Shown: one piece after another, positions 19,544-26,079 of the stretch | Layout: every line of letters starts with the position of its first letter | Position numbering within the stretch: the first letter of the stretch is position 1 | NCBI GenBank assembly: GCA_965204685.1 | Contig: OZ242004.1 | Location: 2,976,001 to 3,040,000 of the forward strand | DNA length: 64,000 bases | Source of the DNA: Bin87 sp965204685 | GTDB taxonomy: Bacteria > Chloroflexota > Dehalococcoidia > Lucifugimonadales > UBA3495 | Direction: 5' to 3' | Translations under genes and position numbers: made by a program | The notes under the pieces: generated by a model | Told to the model about the DNA's origin: nothing | The model's database searches: none | What the model saw: the letters and a program-made list of their open reading frames with translations, nothing else

Positions 19544-19987
19544 ATGCCTCCCGCCATACAACGCCCCCTCCCTCCCGACACCCTCGCCCGCCTCGGTTCC
19601 GTCGCCGAGGTGTGCGATGTGCTGAGCGGCTGGGGCCGGCCCGACCTGGCCGACCGCTTGACCTATTTCGCCTCGGACGAGGATTTGGACGATGGGGATG
19701 TGCCTCTGACCTTGGAGAGCGCCTTGGGTTTTCTGGCGTTTTTCGGGTCTGTGGAAGCCGAAGGAAAGATTGATCTGACTTGCTCCCAAGAGGGCTGGCT
19801 CTGCGCCGGTTTGCGGTTTGAAGACAAAAGGAACGCCGCTTTATGGTTCATGGATAGTGACAAAGTTATGTTCACCGCTACTAACCGCGATGGTAAGTTT
19901 CTCAAGATCCGCGGCAGTAGAAGAACTACGGCCAGCAAAACGATCATAAGAAAACTGGCCGCAGAAGGACTGCTTAAATGCCGTTAG
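19544..19987 (+). CDS. A-family protein, copy A1 of a paired unknown module
   Basis: 147-residue protein of unknown function, paralogous to A2 at 20439. N-terminal part PDTLARLGSVAEVCDVLSGW (residues 11-30) is identical in A2. Next comes an acidic FASDEDLDDGD, then LGFLAFFGSVEAEGKIDL and SQEGWLCAGLRF. The last 60 residues diverge strongly. It overlaps B1 by ten bases, so the two are coupled. No signal peptide or membrane segment. The adjacent AIPR and toxin genes hint at defence or stress, but no domain is recognised. Confidence 0.65.
   Translation: MPPAIQRPLPPDTLARLGSVAEVCDVLSGWGRPDLADRLTYFASDEDLDDGDVPLTLESALGFLAFFGSVEAEGKIDLTCSQEGWLCAGLRFEDKRNAALWFMDSDKVMFTATNRDGKFLKIRGSRRTTASKTIIRKLAAEGLLKCR
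19559..19653 (+). repeat. 95-bp direct repeat, copy 1 (5' end of A1)
   Basis: Identical over all 95 bases to 20442-20536, while flanking coding sequence has diverged. A third, partial copy lies at 19018-19081 (two mismatches over 64 bases). The sharp edge suggests gene conversion or cassette exchange. Confidence 0.9.
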
Positions 19988-20409
19988 CTCCTGCTCAACG
20001 ACGACGACTACCAGAGTGTCATCATGTAGCCCGCTACTGCCGGGCACGTGATATGGTCAACGGGGCGCCAAAGGAAAACGCCTTTCGGCTCCGGCCGGGA
20101 GAAGAATATTTGTCCACCAACTGGATGGAGTATTTTCACGATACCAACCGCCGATCCCAGATCGCCGGCGTGCTTCAGGCTCTTGCCGACAAAGGATTTC
20201 GCGTCAGTAGGACCGCTTCATTCGCCGTCCTCAATGTTGGCACCGTTGCCACGGCGTGCAAGAATGATTTGAACCTGGACGTCAAAATCATTGCGCTGGG
20301 CGAGTCCCACGATCCATCTCACACCGGCATATTCGGTTACACGGCAGAGGATACTGACACGGCGGCAGTGCTGGCGAAATTGGCGCGCGAGGTTTATCCC
20401 GTTACCTGA
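19978..20409 (+). CDS. B-family protein, copy B1 of the paired module
   Basis: 143-residue protein, unknown function, paralogous to B2 at 20867. Shared blocks are HVARYCR (residues 16-22), FRLRPGEEYLSTNWMEYFHD (36-55), QIAGVLQALADKGFRVSR and FAVLNVG. A C-terminal ESHDPSHTGIFGY is also shared. The conserved His, Cys, Arg and Trp suggest an enzyme or nucleic-acid-binding fold, but I recognise no family. ATG lies inside the end of A1 (ATGCCGTTAG overlap). Every complete A gene here is followed by a B gene. Confidence 0.65.
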   Translation: MPLAPAQRRRLPECHHVARYCRARDMVNGAPKENAFRLRPGEEYLSTNWMEYFHDTNRRSQIAGVLQALADKGFRVSRTASFAVLNVGTVATACKNDLNLDVKIIALGESHDPSHTGIFGYTAEDTDTAAVLAKLAREVYPVT

Positions 20410-20438
20410 CTGCTGGTAGACAAAGGCGAAACCCATCT

Positions 20439-20918
20439 ATGCAACGCCCCCTCCCTCCCGACACCCTCGCCCGCCTCGGTTCCGTCGCCGAGGTGTGCGA
20501 TGTGCTGAGCGGCTGGGGCCGGCCCGACCTGGCCGAGCGCTTGGCCTACCTTGCCTCGGATGAGGACCTGGATGATGGCGATTTGCCGGCCTCCCTGGAA
20601 AGCACGCTGGGCTTTCTGGGCTTTTTTGGCGCGGTGGAGTGCAAGGAAGGCACAGTCAGCCTGACTACTTCGCCGGAAGGGTGGATTTGCGCCGATTGGC
20701 GCTTTCCCGATAACCGCATAGTTGCCGTGTGGTTCATCGACCGTCACCAGGTTAGCTATGCGGCGCGCAAGTCCGATGGTCACTTCATCGACCTCAATCG
20801 GAGCGAAGTGGTTGTCAACGTCGGACAAATTGCTGAGCGATTAGTAAATTTGAAGGAATGGTTCACATGGTTCAAGGCGGACCCGGTCGCCGTGAACTCC
20901 CGCCGTCACAGCACGTAG
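20439..20918 (+). CDS. A-family protein, copy A2 of the paired module
   Basis: 159-residue paralogue of A1. Residues 6-25 are PDTLARLGSVAEVCDVLSGW, identical to A1, followed by LASDEDLDDGD and LGFLGFFGAVECKEG. SPEGWICADWRFPD matches the A1 block EGWLCAGLRF. The tail beyond residue 100 differs from A1 and is longer, overlapping B2 by 52 bases. It starts 29 bases after B1. No Shine-Dalgarno is evident, so translation may depend on the upstream gene. Confidence 0.65.
   Translation: MQRPLPPDTLARLGSVAEVCDVLSGWGRPDLAERLAYLASDEDLDDGDLPASLESTLGFLGFFGAVECKEGTVSLTTSPEGWICADWRFPDNRIVAVWFIDRHQVSYAARKSDGHFIDLNRSEVVVNVGQIAERLVNLKEWFTWFKADPVAVNSRRHST
20442..20536 (+). repeat. 95-bp direct repeat, copy 2 (5' end of A2)
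   Basis: Second copy of the repeat at 19559-19653, 883 bases downstream. Identity stops exactly at base 20536. Confidence 0.9.
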
Positions 20919-21313
20919 CCAGATATTGCCGACCGCGCGCTGTCAGGGAAGATGGTACACTTGCTCCGTCAGCGTTTCGCCTCCGCCACGGTGAGGAATA
21001 TCTGTCCACCAATTGGCTGGAGTACTTTCACGATTCTGACCGTGCATCCCAGATCGCCGGTGTGCGCCAAGCCCTCGCTGGCAAGGGTTTTCGAGTTAGC
21101 CGCAACGCAACCTTTGCTGTGCTGAACGCCGGCACGACAGCGGAGCGATGCCGAGATGAGTTGAACGTGATAATTCAATTCTTAGTCTTGGGAGAACCAC
21201 ACGACCCGTCACACACCGGAATATTCGGCTACACCATACAGAACAATGACGCAATTGCAGCTCTCCTGGCTCAATTACTCAACCTCGGTGAAGTTTATTC
21301 TGCTGCGTCGTGA
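20867..21313 (+). CDS. B-family protein, copy B2 of the paired module
   Basis: 148-residue paralogue of B1 with HVARYCRPRAV, FRLRHGEEYLSTNWLEYFHD, QIAGVRQALAGKGFRVSR and FAVLNAG. EPHDPSHTGIFGY is also present. I chose ATG 20867 over 20858 because it aligns residue for residue with the B1 start (17 residues to HVARYC). GAAGGA also lies about nine bases upstream. It lies within the end of A2. Unknown function; a copy of the same A-B unit. Confidence 0.65.
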   Translation: MVQGGPGRRELPPSQHVARYCRPRAVREDGTLAPSAFRLRHGEEYLSTNWLEYFHDSDRASQIAGVRQALAGKGFRVSRNATFAVLNAGTTAERCRDELNVIIQFLVLGEPHDPSHTGIFGYTIQNNDAIAALLAQLLNLGEVYSAAS

Positions 21314-21333
21314 CCCGCTCAAGGGAGCTGACC

Positions 21334-21942
21334 ATGCCAACCCTTTTCTCCCTGCTGGAACAGGAAAGCCGCCGGCGCGACCTTATCGCCGACGATGAAA
21401 AGCTCACCGCCGCTGCCGCCTTCGCGCTGGTGCGGGACATGCCCTACCAACGCGCCAGTACGCGAGAGCCTGAGGCTATCGTTCGCGAGTGGCGCGGCAC
21501 CTGCTCCGGGAAGCACTACCTGCTGGATGCGATCTTTCGTGAGCTTGGCATGGACTCGCGGGTGATTATGTGCACGCATCGGTTCACTCGCGAAAACACC
21601 GGCCACTTTCCCGCGGGTCTGAAGTCCCTGGTGTCCAGGGAGCCGGTGCCGGACGTGCACACTTACATACGCCTCAAAACCGAGACGGGTTGGATGAACG
21701 TTGACGCGACCTGGCCGTCCAGCGCCGGGCCCCTGGGGATGCCGGTCAACCGGACGTTCACCGAAGGCAAAGATATGGCCATCGCGTGCGATCCAGTCGA
21801 TTCGTTCGTGGTTCCCGCCGGCGATGACCCGCAGACTTTCAAAGAACAGCTGATTGCGGAATTTTGCGGTTCCTCGAGTACAATACGAGACGAATTCATT
21901 GAAGGCATGAGCCGCTGGCTGAGCGACGCCACTCAAGGGTGA
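21334..21942 (+). CDS. Transglutaminase-like cysteine protease-fold protein
   Basis: 202-residue protein with a transglutaminase/arylamine-acetyltransferase-like triad: Cys57 in WRGTCSGKHYLL, His109 in VPDVHTYIRL and Asp124 in MNVDATW. The order and spacing fit the papain-like transglutaminase superfamily. Members include proteases and protein cross-linkers; the substrate is unknown. AGGGAG lies seven bases before ATG 21334; a GTG at 21310 overlaps the B2 stop but is less likely. It ends seven bases before the aldo-keto reductase. Confidence 0.75.
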   Translation: MPTLFSLLEQESRRRDLIADDEKLTAAAAFALVRDMPYQRASTREPEAIVREWRGTCSGKHYLLDAIFRELGMDSRVIMCTHRFTRENTGHFPAGLKSLVSREPVPDVHTYIRLKTETGWMNVDATWPSSAGPLGMPVNRTFTEGKDMAIACDPVDSFVVPAGDDPQTFKEQLIAEFCGSSSTIRDEFIEGMSRWLSDATQG

Positions 21943-21949
21943 AGAGATC

Positions 21950-22957
21950 ATGAAATACCGCCAACTCCCCCGCACCGACCTGATGCTCTCCGAGGTTGGC
22001 TTCGGCGTCTGGACCGTGGCCACCAACTGGTGGGGCCGCATCCCCGAGGAAACCCGCCGCCAACTGCTGGAAGAGGCACTGGAACTGGGCGTCAACTTCT
22101 TCGACACCGCCGACACCTATGGCGACGGCTACGGCGAAGAGGTTCTTGCCAAATTCATGAGCCACCGCCGGCACGAGATGATCATCGCCACCAAGTTCGG
22201 CTATGACATCTACGACCAGACTACGCCCCGGGTCGGCCACCAGGAGCGGCCGCAGAAGTTCGAGCCGGAGTTCATCCGGTTTGCCTGCGAGCAGTCGCTG
22301 CGCCGCCTGAAGACCGACTACATCGACCTGTATCAGCTGCACAACCCGCGCATCGAGGCCATCGAAAACGACGAGGTGTTCGAGACGCTGGAGGCGCTGA
22401 AGCACGAGGGTAAGATCCGCTACTACGGCTCGGCGCTGGGTCCCGACATCGGCTGGTTCGAAGAAGGCCAGGCGAGCATGGAAGAGCGCCACGTCAGCAG
22501 CTGCCAGATCATCTACAGCATCCTGGAGCAGGATCCGGCCAAGGACTTCTTCCCTATCGCCGAGAAGGAACAGGTCGGCCTGCTGTCCCGCGTGCCCCAT
22601 GCCTCCGAGGCGTTGACCGGACGCTACGACGCGCCGCCGGAGTTCGATGAGAACGACCACCGCTCCTATCGCCGGCACCAGTGGCTCAGCGAGGCGCTGA
22701 TCAAGGTGGACCAGGTCAAGTTCCTGGCCGGCGAAGAGGCCGGGCGCACCATGAGCCAGGCCGCCATCCAGTTTGTGCTCCACCAGCCCACCATCACCAG
22801 CGTGCTGCCAAATTTCACCACGCTGGAGGAGCTCAAGGAGTATTCTGAGGCAGTAGACACACCGCCCATTACCGAGGGCGATCAGGCCATCCTGGATGAT
22901 CTGTGGGCCAACAACTTCTATCTCGAGGAGCCGGAGCCGGCTTTCCGCGAAATCTGA
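21950..22957 (+). CDS. Aldo/keto reductase
   Basis: NADPH-dependent oxidoreductase of the aldo-keto reductase superfamily, 335 residues, usual length. The catalytic tetrad is visible: Asp and Tyr in NFFDTADTYGDGYGE, Lys in IATKFGYD, and His in DLYQLHNPRIEA. LRRLKTDYIDL is the common barrel block. The YhdN/GSP69-like group often reduces small carbonyls; the substrate is unknown. It is the last gene of the long plus-strand run that starts at 16844. Confidence 0.92.
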   Translation: MKYRQLPRTDLMLSEVGFGVWTVATNWWGRIPEETRRQLLEEALELGVNFFDTADTYGDGYGEEVLAKFMSHRRHEMIIATKFGYDIYDQTTPRVGHQERPQKFEPEFIRFACEQSLRRLKTDYIDLYQLHNPRIEAIENDEVFETLEALKHEGKIRYYGSALGPDIGWFEEGQASMEERHVSSCQIIYSILEQDPAKDFFPIAEKEQVGLLSRVPHASEALTGRYDAPPEFDENDHRSYRRHQWLSEALIKVDQVKFLAGEEAGRTMSQAAIQFVLHQPTITSVLPNFTTLEELKEYSEAVDTPPITEGDQAILDDLWANNFYLEEPEPAFREI

Positions 22958-23086
22958 TTCCCTACTGTCATCTCGGTTGTCAATCACCCGGATCGGAAGC
23001 CCGTAAGAGCGTTCTGGATCCGTGCCGCTGAAAGCCGGGGGCTGCCGTCCCGAAAGCGTTATGTTGGCGACGAATTCGGCGAACGT

Positions 23087-23128
23087 TTGACACTGGAATG
23101 GGCTAGTGATAACTTTCACATAGCCCAT
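23087..23128 (+). promoter_or_regulatory. Candidate etfB promoter with overlapping inverted repeat
   Basis: TTGACA (23087-23092) is a perfect -35. After 17 bases comes TAACTT (23110-23115), preceded by TG at 23107-23108, an extended -10. An exact inverted repeat ATGGGCTA (23098-23105) and TAGCCCAT (23121-23128) brackets the -10. A repressor bound there would block RNA polymerase, which is inference. Confidence 0.5.
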
Positions 23129-23159
23129 TTTCGTATTGCCACAGGAGAGTGCGTTCCTG

Positions 23160-23960
23160 ATGCCCGTTAATATTTGCGTGCTGGCCAAGCAGGTCGTCGA
23201 CCCGGAAATGCCCGCCGCCGCCTTCCGCATTGACCCCGACGCCCGGCAGGTGGTCCCGCCGGCGAACATTCCCCCCGTGGTGAACGGTTTCGACGAAAAC
23301 GCCGTCGAAGCCGCCCTGCAGATCAAGGATGAACAGGGGGCCAACATCACCGTCATCTCCTCCGGCACCACGTTTGCCTTGGACGTGATGAAAAAGCCGT
23401 TGTCCATGGGCGCCGACGAACTGGTGCTCCTGCAAGACGACGCCTTCGCCAACTCGGTCGACTCCTTCTTCACGGTGCAGTTGCTCACCGCCGCCATCAA
23501 CAAACTGGGCGGGTTTGACCTGATCATCTGCGGCCGTCAAGCGTCGGACTGGGACAACGCCCAAGTGCCGTTGGGGGTCGCGGAGACGCTCGGAATGGCC
23601 TGCATCACCTTGGGTAAAAAGGTGGACGTGCAGGACAGCAAGGTGGTCGTGGAGCGTCTGGCTCCCGACGGTTTTGAAGTCGTCGAGGCGGACTTGCCCG
23701 CGCTGGTGACGGTCAGCAACGAGCTGGGCCAGCCCCGGTATCCCACGCTGCGGGGCATCATGGCGGCCACCCGCAAGCGGCCTACCGTGTGGACCACCGG
23801 CGACCTGGACATCGACGACGCGCAGCTGGAGCCGCGCCTGACGCTGCACGATCTTTTCGTGCCGGAACGCGATCAGGATTGCGAGATCATCGAGGGCGAC
23901 GACGACATCGACGCCGCCCGCAGGCTCGCGCTGCGGCTCCGCGAGGATCGCCTCATCTAA
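23160..23960 (+). CDS. etfB: Electron transfer flavoprotein, beta subunit
   Basis: ETF beta binds AMP and, with ETF alpha, carries electrons from acyl-CoA and other dehydrogenases to the quinone pool. The 266-residue protein starts MPVNICVLAKQVVDPEMP. It has DENAVEAALQIKD, SMGADELVLLQD, LIICGRQASDWDNAQVPLGV and the C-terminal block ATRKRP. ATG 23160 has AGGAGAG about ten bases upstream; a TTG eight codons earlier is unlikely. etfA follows after a 137-base spacer containing a REP doublet. Confidence 0.95.
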   Translation: MPVNICVLAKQVVDPEMPAAAFRIDPDARQVVPPANIPPVVNGFDENAVEAALQIKDEQGANITVISSGTTFALDVMKKPLSMGADELVLLQDDAFANSVDSFFTVQLLTAAINKLGGFDLIICGRQASDWDNAQVPLGVAETLGMACITLGKKVDVQDSKVVVERLAPDGFEVVEADLPALVTVSNELGQPRYPTLRGIMAATRKRPTVWTTGDLDIDDAQLEPRLTLHDLFVPERDQDCEIIEGDDDIDAARRLALRLREDRLI

Positions 23961-23970
23961 TCCTCTCAAT

Positions 23971-24068
23971 CGTCATTCCGGCCTTGAGCCGGAATCCAGG
24001 ACCTTTGAGACGAGCATCGTCTGCTCGGTTGGGTACTCCCTGGATTCCCGCTTTCGCGGGAGTGACGA
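23971..24068. repeat. REP doublet between etfB and etfA
   Basis: First unit at 23971-24000 (CGTCATTCCGGC, GCCGGAATCCAGG) and a second unit at 24039-24068 in the opposite orientation (CCTGGATTCCCGC, GCGGGAGTGACG). Each can form a hairpin and the two are imperfect inverted copies, like a BIME. It interrupts the etfBA operon spacer. Confidence 0.8.
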
Positions 24069-24097
24069 CAAGAGTCAGCATAAGGAGACAAACTGCA

Positions 24098-25096
24098 ATG
24101 GCAGACGCAACCGGCATCCTCGTTTTCGGCGACGCCCCCGACGGGCAACTGGCATCAACCGCCCAGGAACTGCTGGCAGCCGGCCGCGCGCTGGCCGACG
24201 CTCTGAACCAGGAACTGGCAATCGCGGTGATCGGTTCGGACGTTGCCGACGCGCCGCAGCAGGCAATCGCCCACGGCGCCGACAAAGCCTACGCGGTGAC
24301 CAACCCCGCCCTGGCCGACTACCATCCCGATCTGTACCTGTCCGCCATGCAGACCGTGGCCGCGGAGGACAATCCGGGGATCATCCTCATCGCCCGCAAC
24401 AACGAGGGCCGCGAACTGGCGCCTCGCCTGGCGTTCCGCTTGGGTGTCGGACTGGCGCAGGACTGCCTGGAAGTGTCTGCCGACGCTGGCACGGGTCGCC
24501 TGCTGGCCAACCGCCCGGTGTACGGCGGCAGCGCCATCGCCGTGGTCAGCTGCACGCAGACGCCGCAGATCGCCGCCATTCGGCCCAAGACCTACGAGCC
24601 ACTGGATGCTGATGCCGGCCGCAGCGGGCAGGTGGTCGCCTTCCCGGTGGACATCGACGCCTCCGCCGCGAAAACCCGCGTGGTTGACGTGGTGAAAGAG
24701 GAGGCCGAAGGCATCAAGCTGGAGGACGCCCGGATCGTCGTGTCCGGCGGGCGTGGCCTCGGCGGACCCGAACCTTTCTCCCAGCTGGAAGAACTGGCCG
24801 GCCTGCTGGGCGGAGCCGTGGGAGCGTCCCGCGCCGCCGTGGACTCCGGTTGGGTTCCCGCCAACTACCAAGTGGGCCTCACCGGCAAGACCATCACGCC
24901 AGACCTGTACATCACCGTGGCCATCTCCGGCGCCAGCCAGCACATGGCCGGCTGCAGCGGCTCCAAGGCCATCGTCGCCATCAACAAGGACGCCGACGCC
25001 AACATCTTCAAGGAAGCCCGCTACGGCGTGGTGGGCGACTGGGAAAAGGTGATCCCGGCGCTAACGGAAACGGTGCGGGAGCTGACGCAGTCGTAG
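24098..25096 (+). CDS. etfA: Electron transfer flavoprotein, alpha subunit
   Basis: ETF alpha holds the redox FAD. The 332-residue protein has the N-terminal Rossmann-like domain. The C-terminal FAD domain shows VVSGGRGLGGPEPF, GASRAAVDSGWVPANYQVG, GKTITPDLYITVAISGASQH and SKAIVAINKDADANIF. All are diagnostic. ATG 24098 has AAGGAGA upstream. No FixC/FixX or ETF-quinone oxidoreductase gene is in the window. Confidence 0.95.
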   Translation: MADATGILVFGDAPDGQLASTAQELLAAGRALADALNQELAIAVIGSDVADAPQQAIAHGADKAYAVTNPALADYHPDLYLSAMQTVAAEDNPGIILIARNNEGRELAPRLAFRLGVGLAQDCLEVSADAGTGRLLANRPVYGGSAIAVVSCTQTPQIAAIRPKTYEPLDADAGRSGQVVAFPVDIDASAAKTRVVDVVKEEAEGIKLEDARIVVSGGRGLGGPEPFSQLEELAGLLGGAVGASRAAVDSGWVPANYQVGLTGKTITPDLYITVAISGASQHMAGCSGSKAIVAINKDADANIFKEARYGVVGDWEKVIPALTETVRELTQS

Positions 25097-25117
25097 ATAC
25101 AGTGGGTAACCTGTATC
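25096..25117. promoter_or_regulatory. Inverted repeat, probable operator of the BrnT/CopG pair
   Basis: GATACAG (25096-25102) and CTGTATC (25111-25117) form a perfect 7-bp inverted repeat with an 8-base spacer, three bases before the toxin ATG. Type II antitoxins of this kind bind palindromes at their own promoter. Confidence 0.5.
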
Positions 25118-25120
25118 GAA

Positions 25121-25393
25121 ATGGAACCGATTGACCGCCTAATCTGGGATCCATGGAACGTCCAACACGTTGGACGACACGGCGTCACCTTGCAAGAGGT
25201 CGAAGAAGTCTGCGCCGGAACATTCGTACACCGTCAGAGCTACGCCGGGCGGATTCTGCTTGTCGGCTCAACCAACGAGAACCGCATACTGGCAGTTGTC
25301 GTCGAGCCGCAGGGCGTCGGGGTATATTACGTCGTAACAGCCCGCCCAGCCAGTCGCCGGGAACGCCGGCGCTACCAGGAGGATACGGGATGA
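25121..25393 (+). CDS. BrnT-like toxin
   Basis: 90-residue protein of the BrnT-like toxin group. IDRLIWDPWNVQHVGRHGV (residues 4-22), VEEVCAG, GRILLVGSTNENRILAVV and the basic C-terminus TARPASRRERRRY fit the compact RelE-like RNase fold of BrnT. Its stop overlaps the next ATG (ATGA). Toxin-first order and co-translation are typical of BrnT-BrnA. A palindrome sits right upstream. Confidence 0.75.
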   Translation: MEPIDRLIWDPWNVQHVGRHGVTLQEVEEVCAGTFVHRQSYAGRILLVGSTNENRILAVVVEPQGVGVYYVVTARPASRRERRRYQEDTG

Positions 25394-25677
25394 ACGCGAA
25401 GCAGGGCTCGCCGAAGGACCCCATTCCACAGTTCGCCACGCGGGAAGAGGAAGCCGAGTTTTGGGACACCCACGACTTCGCCGACTACTGGGATGAATTG
25501 TATCCCGGCAACGTCCAGGGCAGTCCAAATCTGACGTCACTGTTCCAAATACCGTTGGATGGAGAAACGATTACGCAAATCTGCAAGCACGCAAATGCCA
25601 ACGGCGTAGATGCCGGAACCTTGGTGCGCACATGGATACTGGAGCGGTTGCAAGAAATCAGCTCGCCGGCCAGTTGA
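25390..25677 (+). CDS. CopG/BrnA-like antitoxin
   Basis: 95-residue antitoxin candidate. IPQFATREEEAEFWDTHDFA (residues 12-31), followed by DYW, is the common toxin-binding arm of CopG-type antitoxins paired with BrnT-like toxins. The C-terminal part QIPLDGETITQICKHANANG and then VDAGTLVRTWILERL is a ribbon-helix-helix. It overlaps the toxin gene by four bases. Confidence 0.75.
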   Translation: MNAKQGSPKDPIPQFATREEEAEFWDTHDFADYWDELYPGNVQGSPNLTSLFQIPLDGETITQICKHANANGVDAGTLVRTWILERLQEISSPAS

Positions 25678-25687
25678 TAACTTTTGA

Positions 25688-25765
25688 CTAGGCTTTAAGC
25701 AACAGCCTTGCTATGATGCGGAGCGCGACGACGTACATCGGCACGTTGGAATCGACGAAAATCAT
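25688..25765 (-). pseudogene. Remnant of a VapC-like PIN toxin gene
   Basis: Downstream of the VapB-like gene, ATG 25765 overlaps its stop (ATGA). It opens a 25-codon frame beginning MIFVDSNVPMYVV, the exact kind of N-terminus found in VapC PIN toxins (catalytic Asp5). It then runs into unrelated residues and TAG at 25688-25690. The rest of a PIN domain (about 110 residues) is absent. The toxin appears to have been lost by deletion. Confidence 0.6.
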
Positions 25766-26049
25766 CGCATCATGTACCCGTCTTTGATCTCTTGCAGCAT
25801 CTGTTCGATGTCAGCGGTAGGGTGATTGAGCTTTGACGCCCTTTCCAAAGCCTGCAATTTCTTTGCGATGCGGTCCGGGTCGTTGCGTTGGGCATCGCGC
25901 TTAGGCTTAGCTCCAGTGAGTTCGGCCTGTCGCGTGTAGCGCAGGGCCTGACGCACCCAATCCGACACGCTCAGCTGCCGACGCTCCGCCGCGTCGCAAA
26001 TCACTGCGTACTCCATGTCGTTCAGCAGGATTTCTAACCGCTTAGCCAT
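25762..26049 (-). CDS. VapB-like antitoxin (orphan)
   Basis: 95-residue protein. MAKRLEILLNDMEYAVICDA and the following AERRQLSVSDWVRQAL is a ribbon-helix-helix DNA-binding region. The tail DIEQMLQEIKDGYM is the usual toxin-contact end of VapB-type antitoxins. Its toxin gene is reduced to a 25-codon remnant. GGAAGG lies before the ATG. It sits 30 bases after the nuclease-methylase stop on the same strand, so it may now be read with that gene. Confidence 0.7.
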   Translation of the reverse strand: MAKRLEILLNDMEYAVICDAAERRQLSVSDWVRQALRYTRQAELTGAKPKRDAQRNDPDRIAKKLQALERASKLNHPTADIEQMLQEIKDGYMMR

Positions 26050-26079
26050 TATCGTTAACCTTCCGGAGTGGAGTGGTTC

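Noticed and set aside
20858..20866. ATG 20858 as start of B2
   Set aside because: ATG 20867 aligns exactly with the B1 start and has better-spaced GAAGGA.
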